Shown piece by piece: positions 35,655 through 44,224 of a DNA stretch of 64,000 nt. The DNA lies in NCBI GenBank assembly GCA_965651935.1, contig CBFGTC010000011.1:1-64000 (forward strand), written 5' to 3'. Position numbers and translations under genes: made by a program. The stretch's first letter is position 1. Each line of letters starts with the position of its first letter. This stretch comes from JAFEDN01 sp965651935. GTDB taxonomy: Bacteria; Pseudomonadota; Gammaproteobacteria; Coxiellales; Coxiellaceae. Under the pieces are notes generated by a model, which saw only the letters and a list, made by a program, of their open reading frames with translations, did not search any database and was not told the DNA's origin.

Positions 35655-36527
35655 TTAGGCTAGTTGCTGTTCCAATTGAAATTGAGGAGACAAATGCGGG
35701 TTGAGCATATTTTCCAGGGAAGGGTAGTAAGTTTGTTCAAGCACGAATCGTCCTGCCAGAGCAGCATGAGAAACTAAATCAGTATATACTATCCAAGTGC
35801 TGCCTGGAGGAAAATTTACTGACACTGAATGGCAATTTTGTTGGTAGTTTAGATCTGCTTTCATATTATTATGAATTTGCAGCATGCAATGATCGTAAAA
35901 GCTGCGTTTTTTTCGAGTTGCTTTAATCGCATAGAGAATTTCCGCCTCAAAAGGCAAGCGGCGACGCACCGTAGGCAAAAATTGTCGGGCTACATCAGCA
36001 AAATTCTCTCCTAGATTCCATAATCTATTTTCGCCGTAAGGATTAATATTAGTAAATACGCGTAAAATTCTTAGCTGATTTACAGGGGTGGAAGGAAAAG
36101 CATCTACGTGCAGTCTAGTGTCATCTTTACGGTAAGATGGCGCTACTCTGCCACGAATTTCCACCGGACGAAAACTGGTCCGGCCACAGCTTTGCACCGG
36201 TAAATATTGAGGGCATAAATTATTAAGTAAGCTGGCGCTGTAATTAAAATACCGCTGCATCATTGAAATAATGAGTGAAACAATATAAGGTTCTTGGTAT
36301 ATCCCGCTTAATTGCTGAGTTTTGGGATTAAAACTAATATTTTTGGCTTTTTTGGGGCTTAAATCTAGAGTAAATAAATTTTTTTGCGCCTCGTCCAGAC
36401 GAAAACTTAAGTTGGGTAAATAAATGACTTTCCCATTCTCTAACGCCTTAACGGCTTCGCGCGCTATTTCAGGAGAAATGATCGAATCCCATCGATTTAA
36501 ATCCAATTCGAATAAATAATCCTTCAC
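35655..36527 (-). CDS. kdoO: Kdo hydroxylase (Fe(II)/2-oxoglutarate dioxygenase-like)
   Basis: Matches the 3-deoxy-D-manno-oct-2-ulosonic acid 3-hydroxylase family that converts the outer Kdo of lipid A-inner core to Ko. The iron ligands are visible as His140-x-Asp142 (RLHVDAFPSTP) and His254 (VSHAALAGRFVLEQTYY), together with the family block RILRVFTNINPYGENRLWNLGE. At 290 aa it is full length. Modification of inner-core Kdo is known in Legionella, Burkholderia and Yersinia. It is monocistronic by position; a hairpin with a T-run lies downstream. Confidence 0.85.
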   Translation of the reverse strand: MKDYLFELDLNRWDSIISPEIAREAVKALENGKVIYLPNLSFRLDEAQKNLFTLDLSPKKAKNISFNPKTQQLSGIYQEPYIVSLIISMMQRYFNYSASLLNNLCPQYLPVQSCGRTSFRPVEIRGRVAPSYRKDDTRLHVDAFPSTPVNQLRILRVFTNINPYGENRLWNLGENFADVARQFLPTVRRRLPFEAEILYAIKATRKKRSFYDHCMLQIHNNMKADLNYQQNCHSVSVNFPPGSTWIVYTDLVSHAALAGRFVLEQTYYPSLENMLNPHLSPQFQLEQQLA

Positions 36528-36691
36528 TTCTCGCTCCTACAAGTTCTTGTTAGCATAATACCATAAAATTTTTTATTTAGACTATATAGTTATCGAAATA
36601 GAAATGCATTTGTCGATTATTTGATTCCTTGAACATAGAATGCTAGTATTCCACACTGGTAAAACAATTATAACTATATAAAGAGATTATT

Positions 36692-37657
36692 ATGAAGAGA
36701 GTTATATCGGCATTTTTATTAAATTTGATGTTAGCGTTCTCTCTACCGTGTTTTGCGGTTCCGCCAATTCCATACCCTTATCCTGTTGCCTATTTTGAAT
36801 TTCAAAGTCAAAACCAAATCATCAAAATGGCTTACATGGATGTTAAACCTCAACAACCGAATGGGAAAACGGTTTTATTATTACACGGTAAACTTTATAA
36901 CGGCCGCTATTGGGAAGGCGTCATTCCATTTTTAACCAGTAAAGGTTACCGAGTGATAGTTCCAGATCAAATTGGTTTTGGATTATCCTCTCAACCGGAT
37001 CACTATCAATTCACTTTTCAAGATTTGGCTAAAAATACGAATGAATTATTAAATTATTTGCATATTTCTAAACCCATTATCATCGCTCATTCCATGGGCG
37101 GCATGCTGGCGACTCGTTATGCGCTCATGTATCCTGACCAAGTCTCATCGTTAATATTAGAAAATCCGATTGGCTTAGAAGATTGGAAACTTTATATCCC
37201 TTATCATTCTGTGGATGAACTTTTCCAACAGGAGCTCAAACAAACTCCAAAAAGTATTAGAGAATTTCAAAAAAAGGAACAATTTCATGGAGTATGGAAA
37301 CCGGAATACGATCGCTGGATCAATACCGATTTATTGACACGATCTGATTTTCAAAAAATTGCTTGGAATCAAGCTTTATTGTCAGACATGATATTTACTC
37401 AGCCGGTTCTGTATGAATTTCAAAATCTGCGAGTCCCAACACTATTAATTATTGGCCAATTGGATAAAACAGCAATTGCAAAAAATTGGGCGCCTGCTGA
37501 AATCCGCGATAAACTAGGCAATTATCCGAAATTAGGAAAGCAAACTGCCTCTAGAATTCCTCATGCTCAGTTGATACCGATCGCCAATGCCGGTCATATC
37601 CCGCATGTTGAACAACCCCAAGCCTTTTATCAAGCGGTGTCAACATTTTTAAAATAG
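36692..37657 (+). CDS. Exported alpha/beta hydrolase
   Basis: A 321-aa alpha/beta-hydrolase with an N-terminal signal peptide (MKRVISAFLLNLMLAFSLPCFA). The nucleophile elbow is AHSMGG with Ser134, the acid is probably Asp in IIGQLDKTA, and His302 is in NAGHIPHVEQP. An oxyanion block LLLHGKLYNGRYWEG precedes. The closest general type is an epoxide-hydrolase/haloperoxidase-like esterase; substrate unknown. It is translated from an ATG after AAAGAGATTATT and ends 6 bp from the convergent P-type ATPase gene. Confidence 0.85.
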   Translation: MKRVISAFLLNLMLAFSLPCFAVPPIPYPYPVAYFEFQSQNQIIKMAYMDVKPQQPNGKTVLLLHGKLYNGRYWEGVIPFLTSKGYRVIVPDQIGFGLSSQPDHYQFTFQDLAKNTNELLNYLHISKPIIIAHSMGGMLATRYALMYPDQVSSLILENPIGLEDWKLYIPYHSVDELFQQELKQTPKSIREFQKKEQFHGVWKPEYDRWINTDLLTRSDFQKIAWNQALLSDMIFTQPVLYEFQNLRVPTLLIIGQLDKTAIAKNWAPAEIRDKLGNYPKLGKQTASRIPHAQLIPIANAGHIPHVEQPQAFYQAVSTFLK

Positions 37658-37663
37658 ACTCAG

Positions 37664-40210
37664 TTAGGTTTCGATATCGATGGCAAAATTTAAACTTAAA
37701 TGAGGTGTTTCATTTGAGCTGATTGGATTATTCTCTGAAAAACTGAGTAAAAGAGGTCTGCGCAAAGGATCTCTTTGTATTTTTTGAGTTAGTTGACGGT
37801 CAATTTTTTTCATAACACACCGCCCTAAGATATTAAATAAACCAATGTTAAGAAGTAGAATAGTTGATGAAAACGCCATTGTGGCCGAAGTTATCATCGG
37901 ATTGAGTAAGCGGTGTGTTTGAGGATAAAAGATCCCAGAAGCCGTCAATATAGTTAAACTATTTAACCCAAAAGCCCAAAGCAGAGAGAGTTGGTAACCA
38001 CGGCGATTAATTTTAGCTAAACGCATCAATTGACACAGGCTCTTAAGAGAGCCATTTAAAACCGCATCCGCTTTATCTCGAATTTGCGCAGTCGTATCAA
38101 TCGCCAATCCATAATCTGCCTGCCTGATTGCGCCAGCATCATTTTTGTCGTCACCAATCATCGCGACTAACCTCCCTGATTGCTGCAGTTTCTGAATCCT
38201 TTCTACTTTACTGAGCGGAGTTTGTTCGCTTTCAATCTGTATTTTACAGTTTGGAAACTGTTCCAATAAAATTTGGGTGCGTTCTTTGCTATCTCCTGTA
38301 AGAAAATGAATGTTTTTGTTATTTTTCACCAGCCACTCAATGACCTCACGTGTAAATGGCCGAAGCAACTGCTTTTCTTCTAATTGGGATTCAAAGATCA
38401 ATAAGCATGCTAGCTTTCCGTCAATGGCTAAAAAGATGGGAAGCTCGCTCCTAGTGGTATATTTCAGCGCCAATTTTTGCCAATCTTGGCTCACGTCAAC
38501 TTGATAATGCTTTAGTAAACGGATATTGCCAACCACCACTTGATGTCCATCTATTTTTGCATAACCACCGCGACCTTGATTAAAAATATTATCGGAAAAT
38601 TCCGTGCAAACCTTGTCTTTAATTTCTAAATCCGATTTGAATTCATTCCTCGTTTCTAAAATTGCTCGCCCCACTGCACTACGATCTTTTTTATCAATTT
38701 GAGATTCTAAAATTGCCGCATATTTCAAATATTTTTGCTGATCTTGTTGAGATAAAGAGTTATCGATACTGGCAATTTCTTTGAATTTGTATTCGCCTGT
38801 CGTTAATGTACCGCATTTATCAAAACAAACATCCGTGCATTGATCAATGGACAAAACCCGGTCTTTTTCAATTAAAATACCATAATTAAAAGCAATTAAT
38901 TTGGTGACGCTGGCGCCGATATCAATTAAACCCAAGGTGCACGGACAGGCGCTAAGCATAACCGAAAGAAAAACTTGTGCTGCATATTGATCGCTGGGAG
39001 CAGGCCCCCATATGAACCATCCCGTTGCGCTGCCCAGGGCAATGCCTAAGACGCTTCTAAAAAAATACTGACTTATTTTTTCCAAATTTATTTTTGAATT
39101 AGACTTATTCATATTCACACTGGCATAGGCTTTGCGAATGTGGTTATCCTCGACTTGGCAAATTGTTTTTAAAAGCATGGGCTTGTCAGTTTTATTTATG
39201 CTGCCAGCATAAACCACCCCATTCATTTTTTTTAGCGTTAAACCTTTTTTTCCATAAAACGATTCTTGCACTTCGTATTCAATCGGTAAAATAATAATAC
39301 CATCTATAGGAACTATTTCATTTGGATCAACACAAATGATTGAGCCTATATCAATTTCATGAACGTAGGAATTTTCCAGATTTAACTGATGTGCTTTCAA
39401 CTCGGGCTTATCGATAATTTTTTTAATATCGTCTTCCCAACATGTGGGCACACATTTGGGTAAATTTTCTTTGGAATCCTGTATTAAGTCGAGGTTTTCT
39501 TCAATTTGAGCATGGAGCTTATCTCGAATGCCATGACTGAGTTTGAGCGAACCTAATGTGACTAAAGGCACATCAAAAAAAGTCATCTTTTCTTTATTGT
39601 TAAATATAGAGAAGGTAAAAATTTTAAAAAATGAATATAAAATTGCGGATACACAGCCTAAAACGATTAATGAGTCCATTGCCCCTTGAGAAGGAGCGCA
39701 ACGATGTCTCCATGCATTTTTAAGATGATTTTTACCAGCTAAACCCGAAATAATAGAGGTCATAATACCTATACCGGTTTGAGCGCCAAGACCATAAATG
39801 GAAGATACCGATGGGATTAATTCAAAATGTTCAGCCAGCATTAAAAATATGCCGGATAATATTAAGGGTATAGAAAATAAAATTTCCCGATTGCTGGTGG
39901 CGCTCTTGTTAGAGTTGAAGATGACGGTTTTGGAGTCAATTATAGCTGAATTATTGATTTGATAAGACTCATAGTCAAATCCCACACCCGTTAGCACGGG
40001 TTGACATTCACTCACAATTGAATGCGCCTCTTCCTGGCTATTTAACATAAGAGAAAATCGGATTTGGTTCTGTCGATAATTGGTTGCTATGACAGTATTT
40101 AATGATTTTTCGGCAAAAAAATGGGTTAATGCGTTACTAATCGTTTTAGAACAATTAACACACGTCATTTGTCCTTGTTTAATGTTGAGAGTGAAATCAA
40201 ATATTTTCAT
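37664..40210 (-). CDS. Atypical CPC-type heavy-metal P-type ATPase with DKCGT motif
   Basis: An 848-aa P1B-like ATPase. The N-terminus has one HMA-like domain with MTCVNCSKTI (MxCxxC), the membrane site is SACPCTLGL (Cys422, Cys424), as in Cu+ pumps. The phosphorylation motif reads FDKCGTLTTGEY, with Asp464 kept but Cys466 in place of the near-invariant Thr of DKTGT; the actuator TGE is not obvious, while TGDS and GDDKNDAGAI hinge motifs are recognisable. The actuator-to-P region is divergent and longer than usual. It may be a specialised copper ATPase or one with altered catalysis. Clusters of this sort are seen in Legionellales, from memory only. Confidence 0.8.
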   Translation of the reverse strand: MKIFDFTLNIKQGQMTCVNCSKTISNALTHFFAEKSLNTVIATNYRQNQIRFSLMLNSQEEAHSIVSECQPVLTGVGFDYESYQINNSAIIDSKTVIFNSNKSATSNREILFSIPLILSGIFLMLAEHFELIPSVSSIYGLGAQTGIGIMTSIISGLAGKNHLKNAWRHRCAPSQGAMDSLIVLGCVSAILYSFFKIFTFSIFNNKEKMTFFDVPLVTLGSLKLSHGIRDKLHAQIEENLDLIQDSKENLPKCVPTCWEDDIKKIIDKPELKAHQLNLENSYVHEIDIGSIICVDPNEIVPIDGIIILPIEYEVQESFYGKKGLTLKKMNGVVYAGSINKTDKPMLLKTICQVEDNHIRKAYASVNMNKSNSKINLEKISQYFFRSVLGIALGSATGWFIWGPAPSDQYAAQVFLSVMLSACPCTLGLIDIGASVTKLIAFNYGILIEKDRVLSIDQCTDVCFDKCGTLTTGEYKFKEIASIDNSLSQQDQQKYLKYAAILESQIDKKDRSAVGRAILETRNEFKSDLEIKDKVCTEFSDNIFNQGRGGYAKIDGHQVVVGNIRLLKHYQVDVSQDWQKLALKYTTRSELPIFLAIDGKLACLLIFESQLEEKQLLRPFTREVIEWLVKNNKNIHFLTGDSKERTQILLEQFPNCKIQIESEQTPLSKVERIQKLQQSGRLVAMIGDDKNDAGAIRQADYGLAIDTTAQIRDKADAVLNGSLKSLCQLMRLAKINRRGYQLSLLWAFGLNSLTILTASGIFYPQTHRLLNPMITSATMAFSSTILLLNIGLFNILGRCVMKKIDRQLTQKIQRDPLRRPLLLSFSENNPISSNETPHLSLNFAIDIET

Positions 40211-40339
40211 TAATACTCCTTAATTAAGTAAATCATTATAACAATTCCATCAGCAGATTGTACGGTCACGGCGAGTTATCGTATTGAACGATGTTCATAA
40301 TTGTGTTAAAATATGACCACTTTTAAAGTGAGACGTAAT

Positions 40340-40894
40340 ATGAAAAATAAGTTGTTTATTATAGGCGCTCTAGCCCTATTGGTGGAAATCCAACCAGTAT
40401 TGGCGTTTGGTCAGCAAGAACCAATAATAATTCCATATAATCAACATATTGGATGGTATGGAGACATGCGCGTCGGGACCAATTTTCTGGTGGGACCTCT
40501 TGTCACTCTTTATCACGGTGACTATTCCGAGTCAGGTGGATGGGCATGGGGAGCTGATTTAGGATATAGTTTTACCACGCATTTTGGTCTGGAGGGCGGT
40601 TTTGCGCAGAGTTATCGAAGTGAGCAACAAGGCCACTTAAATGTGCCTTACGCCGCTATCAAACTGAATGTGCCGTTCGCTCAAAGAGCGGCGATTTTTT
40701 TTAAATTAGGCGCGATGTATACCGATACCAGTTCTCTGGATACTGACGCTCAAAGCGAAACTTTGCCTTTTGAGGGGATGGGTTTAAGTTATGCTGTAAC
40801 AAATAAAATTGATTTAACTGTCCAGCTACAAGGCAGTTTTTACGCTGTTTATAATTTGGGGGTAGCGAGCATAGGAATGACTTACCATTTTTGA
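40340..40894 (+). CDS. Small outer-membrane beta-barrel protein
   Basis: A 184-aa protein with a signal peptide (MKNKLFIIGALALLVEIQPVLA) and alternating aromatic/glycine strands such as WAWGADLGYSFTTHFGLEGGFAQSY, ending in the outer-membrane insertion signature GMTYHF with terminal Phe. The overall pattern resembles 8-stranded OmpA/OmpW-like barrels. A start nine codons upstream is possible but lies before the signal peptide and lacks a ribosome site. Function unknown. Confidence 0.75.
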   Translation: MKNKLFIIGALALLVEIQPVLAFGQQEPIIIPYNQHIGWYGDMRVGTNFLVGPLVTLYHGDYSESGGWAWGADLGYSFTTHFGLEGGFAQSYRSEQQGHLNVPYAAIKLNVPFAQRAAIFFKLGAMYTDTSSLDTDAQSETLPFEGMGLSYAVTNKIDLTVQLQGSFYAVYNLGVASIGMTYHF

Positions 40895-41135
40895 GCAAAA
40901 AGACTACAATATAGGTAAATACATTAAAAATCGATTGAAACATCCTTTTATTGAAGATGCGCAAGTAAAATTACGCGATCAAGACCACATTATATTTGGT
41001 GAAGTTTTTTTAAAATTACAAGGGCAATCATCAATCACCACAAAGCAATTGACTATTTTAGTGAAACAACTTTGTAAATTAGATTGGCGATTAAAAGATC
41101 TAGTATTGACTATTCAAAACAAAACCCTGGTATAG
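40893..41135 (+). pseudogene. Remnant of a cation-efflux (CDF-like) C-terminal domain
   Basis: An open frame without ATG reads HPFIEDAQVKLRDQDHIIFGEVFL, ending LCKLDWRLKDLVLTI. This resembles the cytoplasmic C-terminal domain of some cation diffusion facilitator transporters (HP..D..VRLR..GEVFV...LDWRL.DV). The membrane part is absent and the frame begins inside the preceding outer-membrane gene. A TTG at 40935 could start a 66-aa protein, but there is no ribosome site. A decayed gene end is the simplest reading; a stand-alone regulatory domain is the alternative. Confidence 0.4.
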
Positions 41136-41203
41136 GTCCTATAAAAATTAAATGGTTGTGCTATCTTTAAAGGTGGGGGTTATCTCTACTCCAGAGGTTT
41201 TTC

Positions 41204-41851
41204 ATGATAAAAGTAGTCTTAATTGATGATCATGAATTGGTGCGCTCAGGTTTGCGTCAATTATTAGAAACTGAGGGAAATATTCAGGTCATCGGAGAAG
41301 CGGGTAGTGGTGTGGATGGTGTGCAAGTAGTACGCAGTCTTAAACCCGATGTCGTGGTTTTGGATGTCAATTTGCCAGATATTTCAGGTTTGGAAGTGAC
41401 TCATCGTCTTCTGACTCAAGATAGCTCCATGAAAATTGCTGTCGTGTCGGCAGTAAGTCATGATTTATTTCCTTTTAAATTACTGGATGCAGGTGCTTTA
41501 AGTTATCTAACCAAAAACGCTACCCGTGACGAATTTGTCCAGGCATTGAAAACCACCCATGCTGGTAAGTCTTTTATCTATCCCGCCGTAGCAAATCGTT
41601 TAATTTTTTCAAAAATCGGTGTTAGATCATATAAAAAACATTTCTCAGATTTATCTGATAGAGAAATGGAAGTGATGTTGATGGTAATTCGAGGTGTCGA
41701 AGTTAAAAAAATAGCACAAAAATTGCATTTAAGTAACAAAACCGTGCATAGTTACCGCAGTCGAATTTTTCAAAAACTCAATGTCGATAGTGATATGAGT
41801 TTATTGCTTCTGGCGATTAAGCACGGTGTTGTCACTTTAGATGAAATGTAA
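41204..41851 (+). CDS. letA: NarL/FixJ-family response regulator, GacA/UvrY/LetA-like
   Basis: A 215-aa two-component regulator. The receiver domain (1-120) has the acidic pair in IDDHE, phosphoacceptor Asp54 (VVLDVNLPD), Thr/Ser region AVVSAVS and Lys in YLTKNA. The C-terminal LuxR-type HTH (about 148-212) reads LSDREMEVMLMVIRGVEVKKIAQ and LHLSNKTVHSYRSRIFQKL. The best match is the GacA/UvrY/LetA subgroup that drives CsrA-antagonising small RNAs and, in Legionella, the switch to the transmissive phase. AGAGG precedes the ATG at 8 nt. The cognate sensor kinase is not in the window. Confidence 0.87.
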   Translation: MIKVVLIDDHELVRSGLRQLLETEGNIQVIGEAGSGVDGVQVVRSLKPDVVVLDVNLPDISGLEVTHRLLTQDSSMKIAVVSAVSHDLFPFKLLDAGALSYLTKNATRDEFVQALKTTHAGKSFIYPAVANRLIFSKIGVRSYKKHFSDLSDREMEVMLMVIRGVEVKKIAQKLHLSNKTVHSYRSRIFQKLNVDSDMSLLLLAIKHGVVTLDEM

Positions 41852-42120
41852 TTGTTTTTTTAGACTCGTATTGTGATAGTGATTTCCTTAAAATTAAGTT
41901 TATAATCGTGGATGTCAGCTGCTAAATACTGAACCACCCCCATTAAAATTCCCATGACGAGAAAAGTGATTTTTTGTATACGTCCCTTTTTTTTACACAT
42001 ATTAACCTCATACCTTGTTCCAAACAGAGTTGAGGTAATAACCTATTGCTTATTACATGAATTTTATATAAAATTCTTTGTATTGAAGGTAATAAAACTT
42101 AGGTCATTACCTAAAATAAC

Positions 42121-42158
42121 GTTAGCCAGTGTTTGCGGCATTGGCTAACCCCTTTTTT
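42121..42158 (+). terminator. Strong factor-independent terminator
   Basis: A perfect 8-bp stem GTTAGCCA / TGGCTAAC with a 13-nt loop is followed by CCCCTTTTTT. It is 270 bp after the letA-like gene on the same strand. It could end a long letA transcript or an independent small RNA; a TATAAT-like hexamer occurs at about 41902-41907. The 41852-42120 stretch has no convincing gene. Confidence 0.8.
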
Positions 42159-42314
42159 GTGGTTCCTGCCACTTTCCAATATTTTCATTAAACTCTTTTT
42201 TAAAAACAAAATATGTCAGTTTGCCATCCCTTTTGATGTGCGATTTTGCCTACAAAAAATTATTTAATAATCATTTGTTTATAAAATTCGTAGGTAATAT
42301 TCGATATTCTTGTA

Positions 42315-42361
42315 GTCATTCAGCGCAGACTGAAATCCACGGTTAGCTTACGCTGAATGAC
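42315..42361. repeat. Perfect 11-bp inverted repeat downstream of the kinase gene
   Basis: GTCATTCAGCG and its complement CGCTGAATGAC enclose 25 nt, 14 bp beyond the stop of the minus-strand kinase-like gene. No T-run follows on either strand, so it is not a classical terminator; it might stabilise the 3' end or be a small repeat element. Confidence 0.6.
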
Positions 42362-42375
42362 ATACGGGAGTCTTG

Positions 42376-43941
42376 TTAAAATATAAAAGAGCAGGGCAGT
42401 TTAACAGTGACTTTATTGGGGAACTCTTTCGTATTTTTAGTATTTAAGAGAGATAATTTTACTTTAGGTGGTTGTCTAGTCGGTTTATTTTCAACGGGGT
42501 TATCAATCACTTCGATATTCATAGTCTTAAACATGTTGATTAAATGCATGACTATTTGCTCCCCGGTATGAATATCCTGCCAGGGTTTTTTCATGTTTTC
42601 TAAAAAATAATCATATATTTGCTTAAGCTCGGCTTTAAGATGGATATCTTTTGTTTCAATATAACGAATCGCGATTAATTCGGTCATAAGTTTAGAAAAA
42701 GCCCAGACATCATCCCGATGTGAGGCTAGAAATAGACGATCTTTATTTTCGTAAAAAGTAGCGGCTTTTAAATCTTCAATTTTAGTATACGAATCAATTA
42801 TATTTATTGCCACTGCGATGCGATCTCCATATAAATATTGCAGGTATTTAGTTTGTTCACTGAAGGCTTTTTTGTATTTATAAATTTGACAATGAAGATT
42901 GTCAAAGCGGTCTGTGTTTAGTTCACTATTTAATTCATTTATGAGTTTAAATTCAATGTCTAATTCGTTTTGGTATTTCAATTCCATTTGTTTGAGTTTG
43001 CGCAATTCAATAAAATAATCATGCCAGGGTGAAATATAAGACAAAGTCCCAAAATCATTTTTTAATTTTTCTTTTGGGTCTTGGGTTGTTCGAGACAAAG
43101 AAAAATCAATAGGGATGGGTTTAAGGGAGTTTTTGGAGGAATTTAACACCATTAAAAAGTTTTCTCCTTTTAAATCCCGCCAGATCACACCGCTTTTTTG
43201 TAATCTCTGTAAAATCAAAGCTTGTTTGTACAATACGTTTAAAAAAGAAATATGATCCATGCCTTTTAAACCATAAGCACTGGAATCTCTGGACCAGCTT
43301 GTTTGATCGCTCACCGCCAATGGAGTGTAAAAATAACACTTTCTGTCGTTTTTGGAAGAACCGATCATCAATTTATTTGAAAAGTCTTTTCCTAATAGGT
43401 CTCTAAATCTTTTTTCTTGTTGAGTTTCAGCTAGGGCGTCCTTGTTTTTTAATTTAAAGATAGAGCTGGTATAAATCGATAGATCTTCCATCCCTGCCTG
43501 CCATTGGTAGCAATATTGGACTTCTTTATAACTGCCGTGCTGAATAACTTTACTTTTTTTCTTGTTTGCTTTAATTTCGCTAGCGGTTAATTCGGGGTCT
43601 TTTTGTCTTTCGCCAGTAGATGACGCCGCCCGTTTACTTTTAGAATTGAGCATGAGGTGGATGTGGCCTTCGTCATCCGTTATCAGTTCAAAGCTTAAAT
43701 ACAAACTGGTCTCTTTATACTTGCGCAGGACTTTATAAGGAAAAGTTTGTAGGAAACGAGTAATATCAGTCTCGTTGTCGCATATCCACTGGAATATTTT
43801 GCTTAAATCAGCAGGTGTGATTCGATATTGCCAGTTTTTTTCGTTATAATTCAATAAGCTAGGTATGTGAGTGGATAATTTTGCGGTCATTTTACCGCAC
43901 GAAACAAAAAAATCTTTAATTTGCTCTGGGGTGGGTTTCAT
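42376..43941 (-). CDS. Eukaryotic-like protein kinase, atypical; effector candidate
   Basis: A 521-aa protein with a degenerate protein-kinase domain at about residues 130-320: a glycine-loop-like HGSYKEV (135-141), catalytic loop IWRDLKGENFL (Asp256, Asn261; normal HRDLKxxN), metal-binding loop IDFSLSR (Asp279, DFS instead of DFG) and an activation-segment-like FGTLSYISPWHDYF. A charged coiled-coil-like region (320-400) follows and a C-terminal all-helical segment. No signal peptide or membrane helix. Kinases of this type are common type IV-secreted effectors in Legionella and Coxiella, but secretion here is inferred only from context. Confidence 0.75.
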   Translation of the reverse strand: MKPTPEQIKDFFVSCGKMTAKLSTHIPSLLNYNEKNWQYRITPADLSKIFQWICDNETDITRFLQTFPYKVLRKYKETSLYLSFELITDDEGHIHLMLNSKSKRAASSTGERQKDPELTASEIKANKKKSKVIQHGSYKEVQYCYQWQAGMEDLSIYTSSIFKLKNKDALAETQQEKRFRDLLGKDFSNKLMIGSSKNDRKCYFYTPLAVSDQTSWSRDSSAYGLKGMDHISFLNVLYKQALILQRLQKSGVIWRDLKGENFLMVLNSSKNSLKPIPIDFSLSRTTQDPKEKLKNDFGTLSYISPWHDYFIELRKLKQMELKYQNELDIEFKLINELNSELNTDRFDNLHCQIYKYKKAFSEQTKYLQYLYGDRIAVAINIIDSYTKIEDLKAATFYENKDRLFLASHRDDVWAFSKLMTELIAIRYIETKDIHLKAELKQIYDYFLENMKKPWQDIHTGEQIVMHLINMFKTMNIEVIDNPVENKPTRQPPKVKLSLLNTKNTKEFPNKVTVKLPCSFIF

Positions 43942-44088
43942 ATTTTTACTCTATAGAAGTTTATTTTTAAATTTTATATAACTTACTTTAAAATTATTAA
44001 TACAATCTTAAAAAGATCAATGAAAAGGAGCAATATTTGTCTATAAACAACAAGGGAAATCTTTTTTAAAAACTTGCCTTAATGGTTT

Positions 44089-44121
44089 TATAGCGTTTCC
44101 CATTAATATGGAAATGCTATA
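44089..44121. repeat. Dispersed hairpin repeat, hairpin-only copy
   Basis: TATAGCGTTTCC and GGAAATGCTATA pair through 12 positions (one G-T wobble) around CATTAATAT. It is the same hairpin core as in the copies at 35465-35559 and 56227-56269, but without the flanking GCTGCGCC / CCCCTTAA block. It lies in the gap between the kinase-like gene and the AI-2E transporter gene; the rest of 43942-44224 shows nothing recognisable. Confidence 0.75.
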
Positions 44122-44224
44122 AAAACTGAATTCAAGGAATATGCTTTCAATGCTAAAAATTTTTTGAGTAATGAGCCAGGAGCAACTCCCTATTTTACCG
44201 TGACTTATAAGGTAACTGAGAGTG

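Noticed and set aside
41954..42148. 64-codon plus-strand frame after the LetA-like gene
   Set aside because: Hydrophobic but no ribosome site, and its stop lies inside the terminator stem; more likely non-coding.
41852..42158. RsmY/RsmZ-type CsrA-sequestering RNA near the LetA-like regulator
   Set aside because: Such RNAs carry many GGA motifs in loops; I see almost none here.
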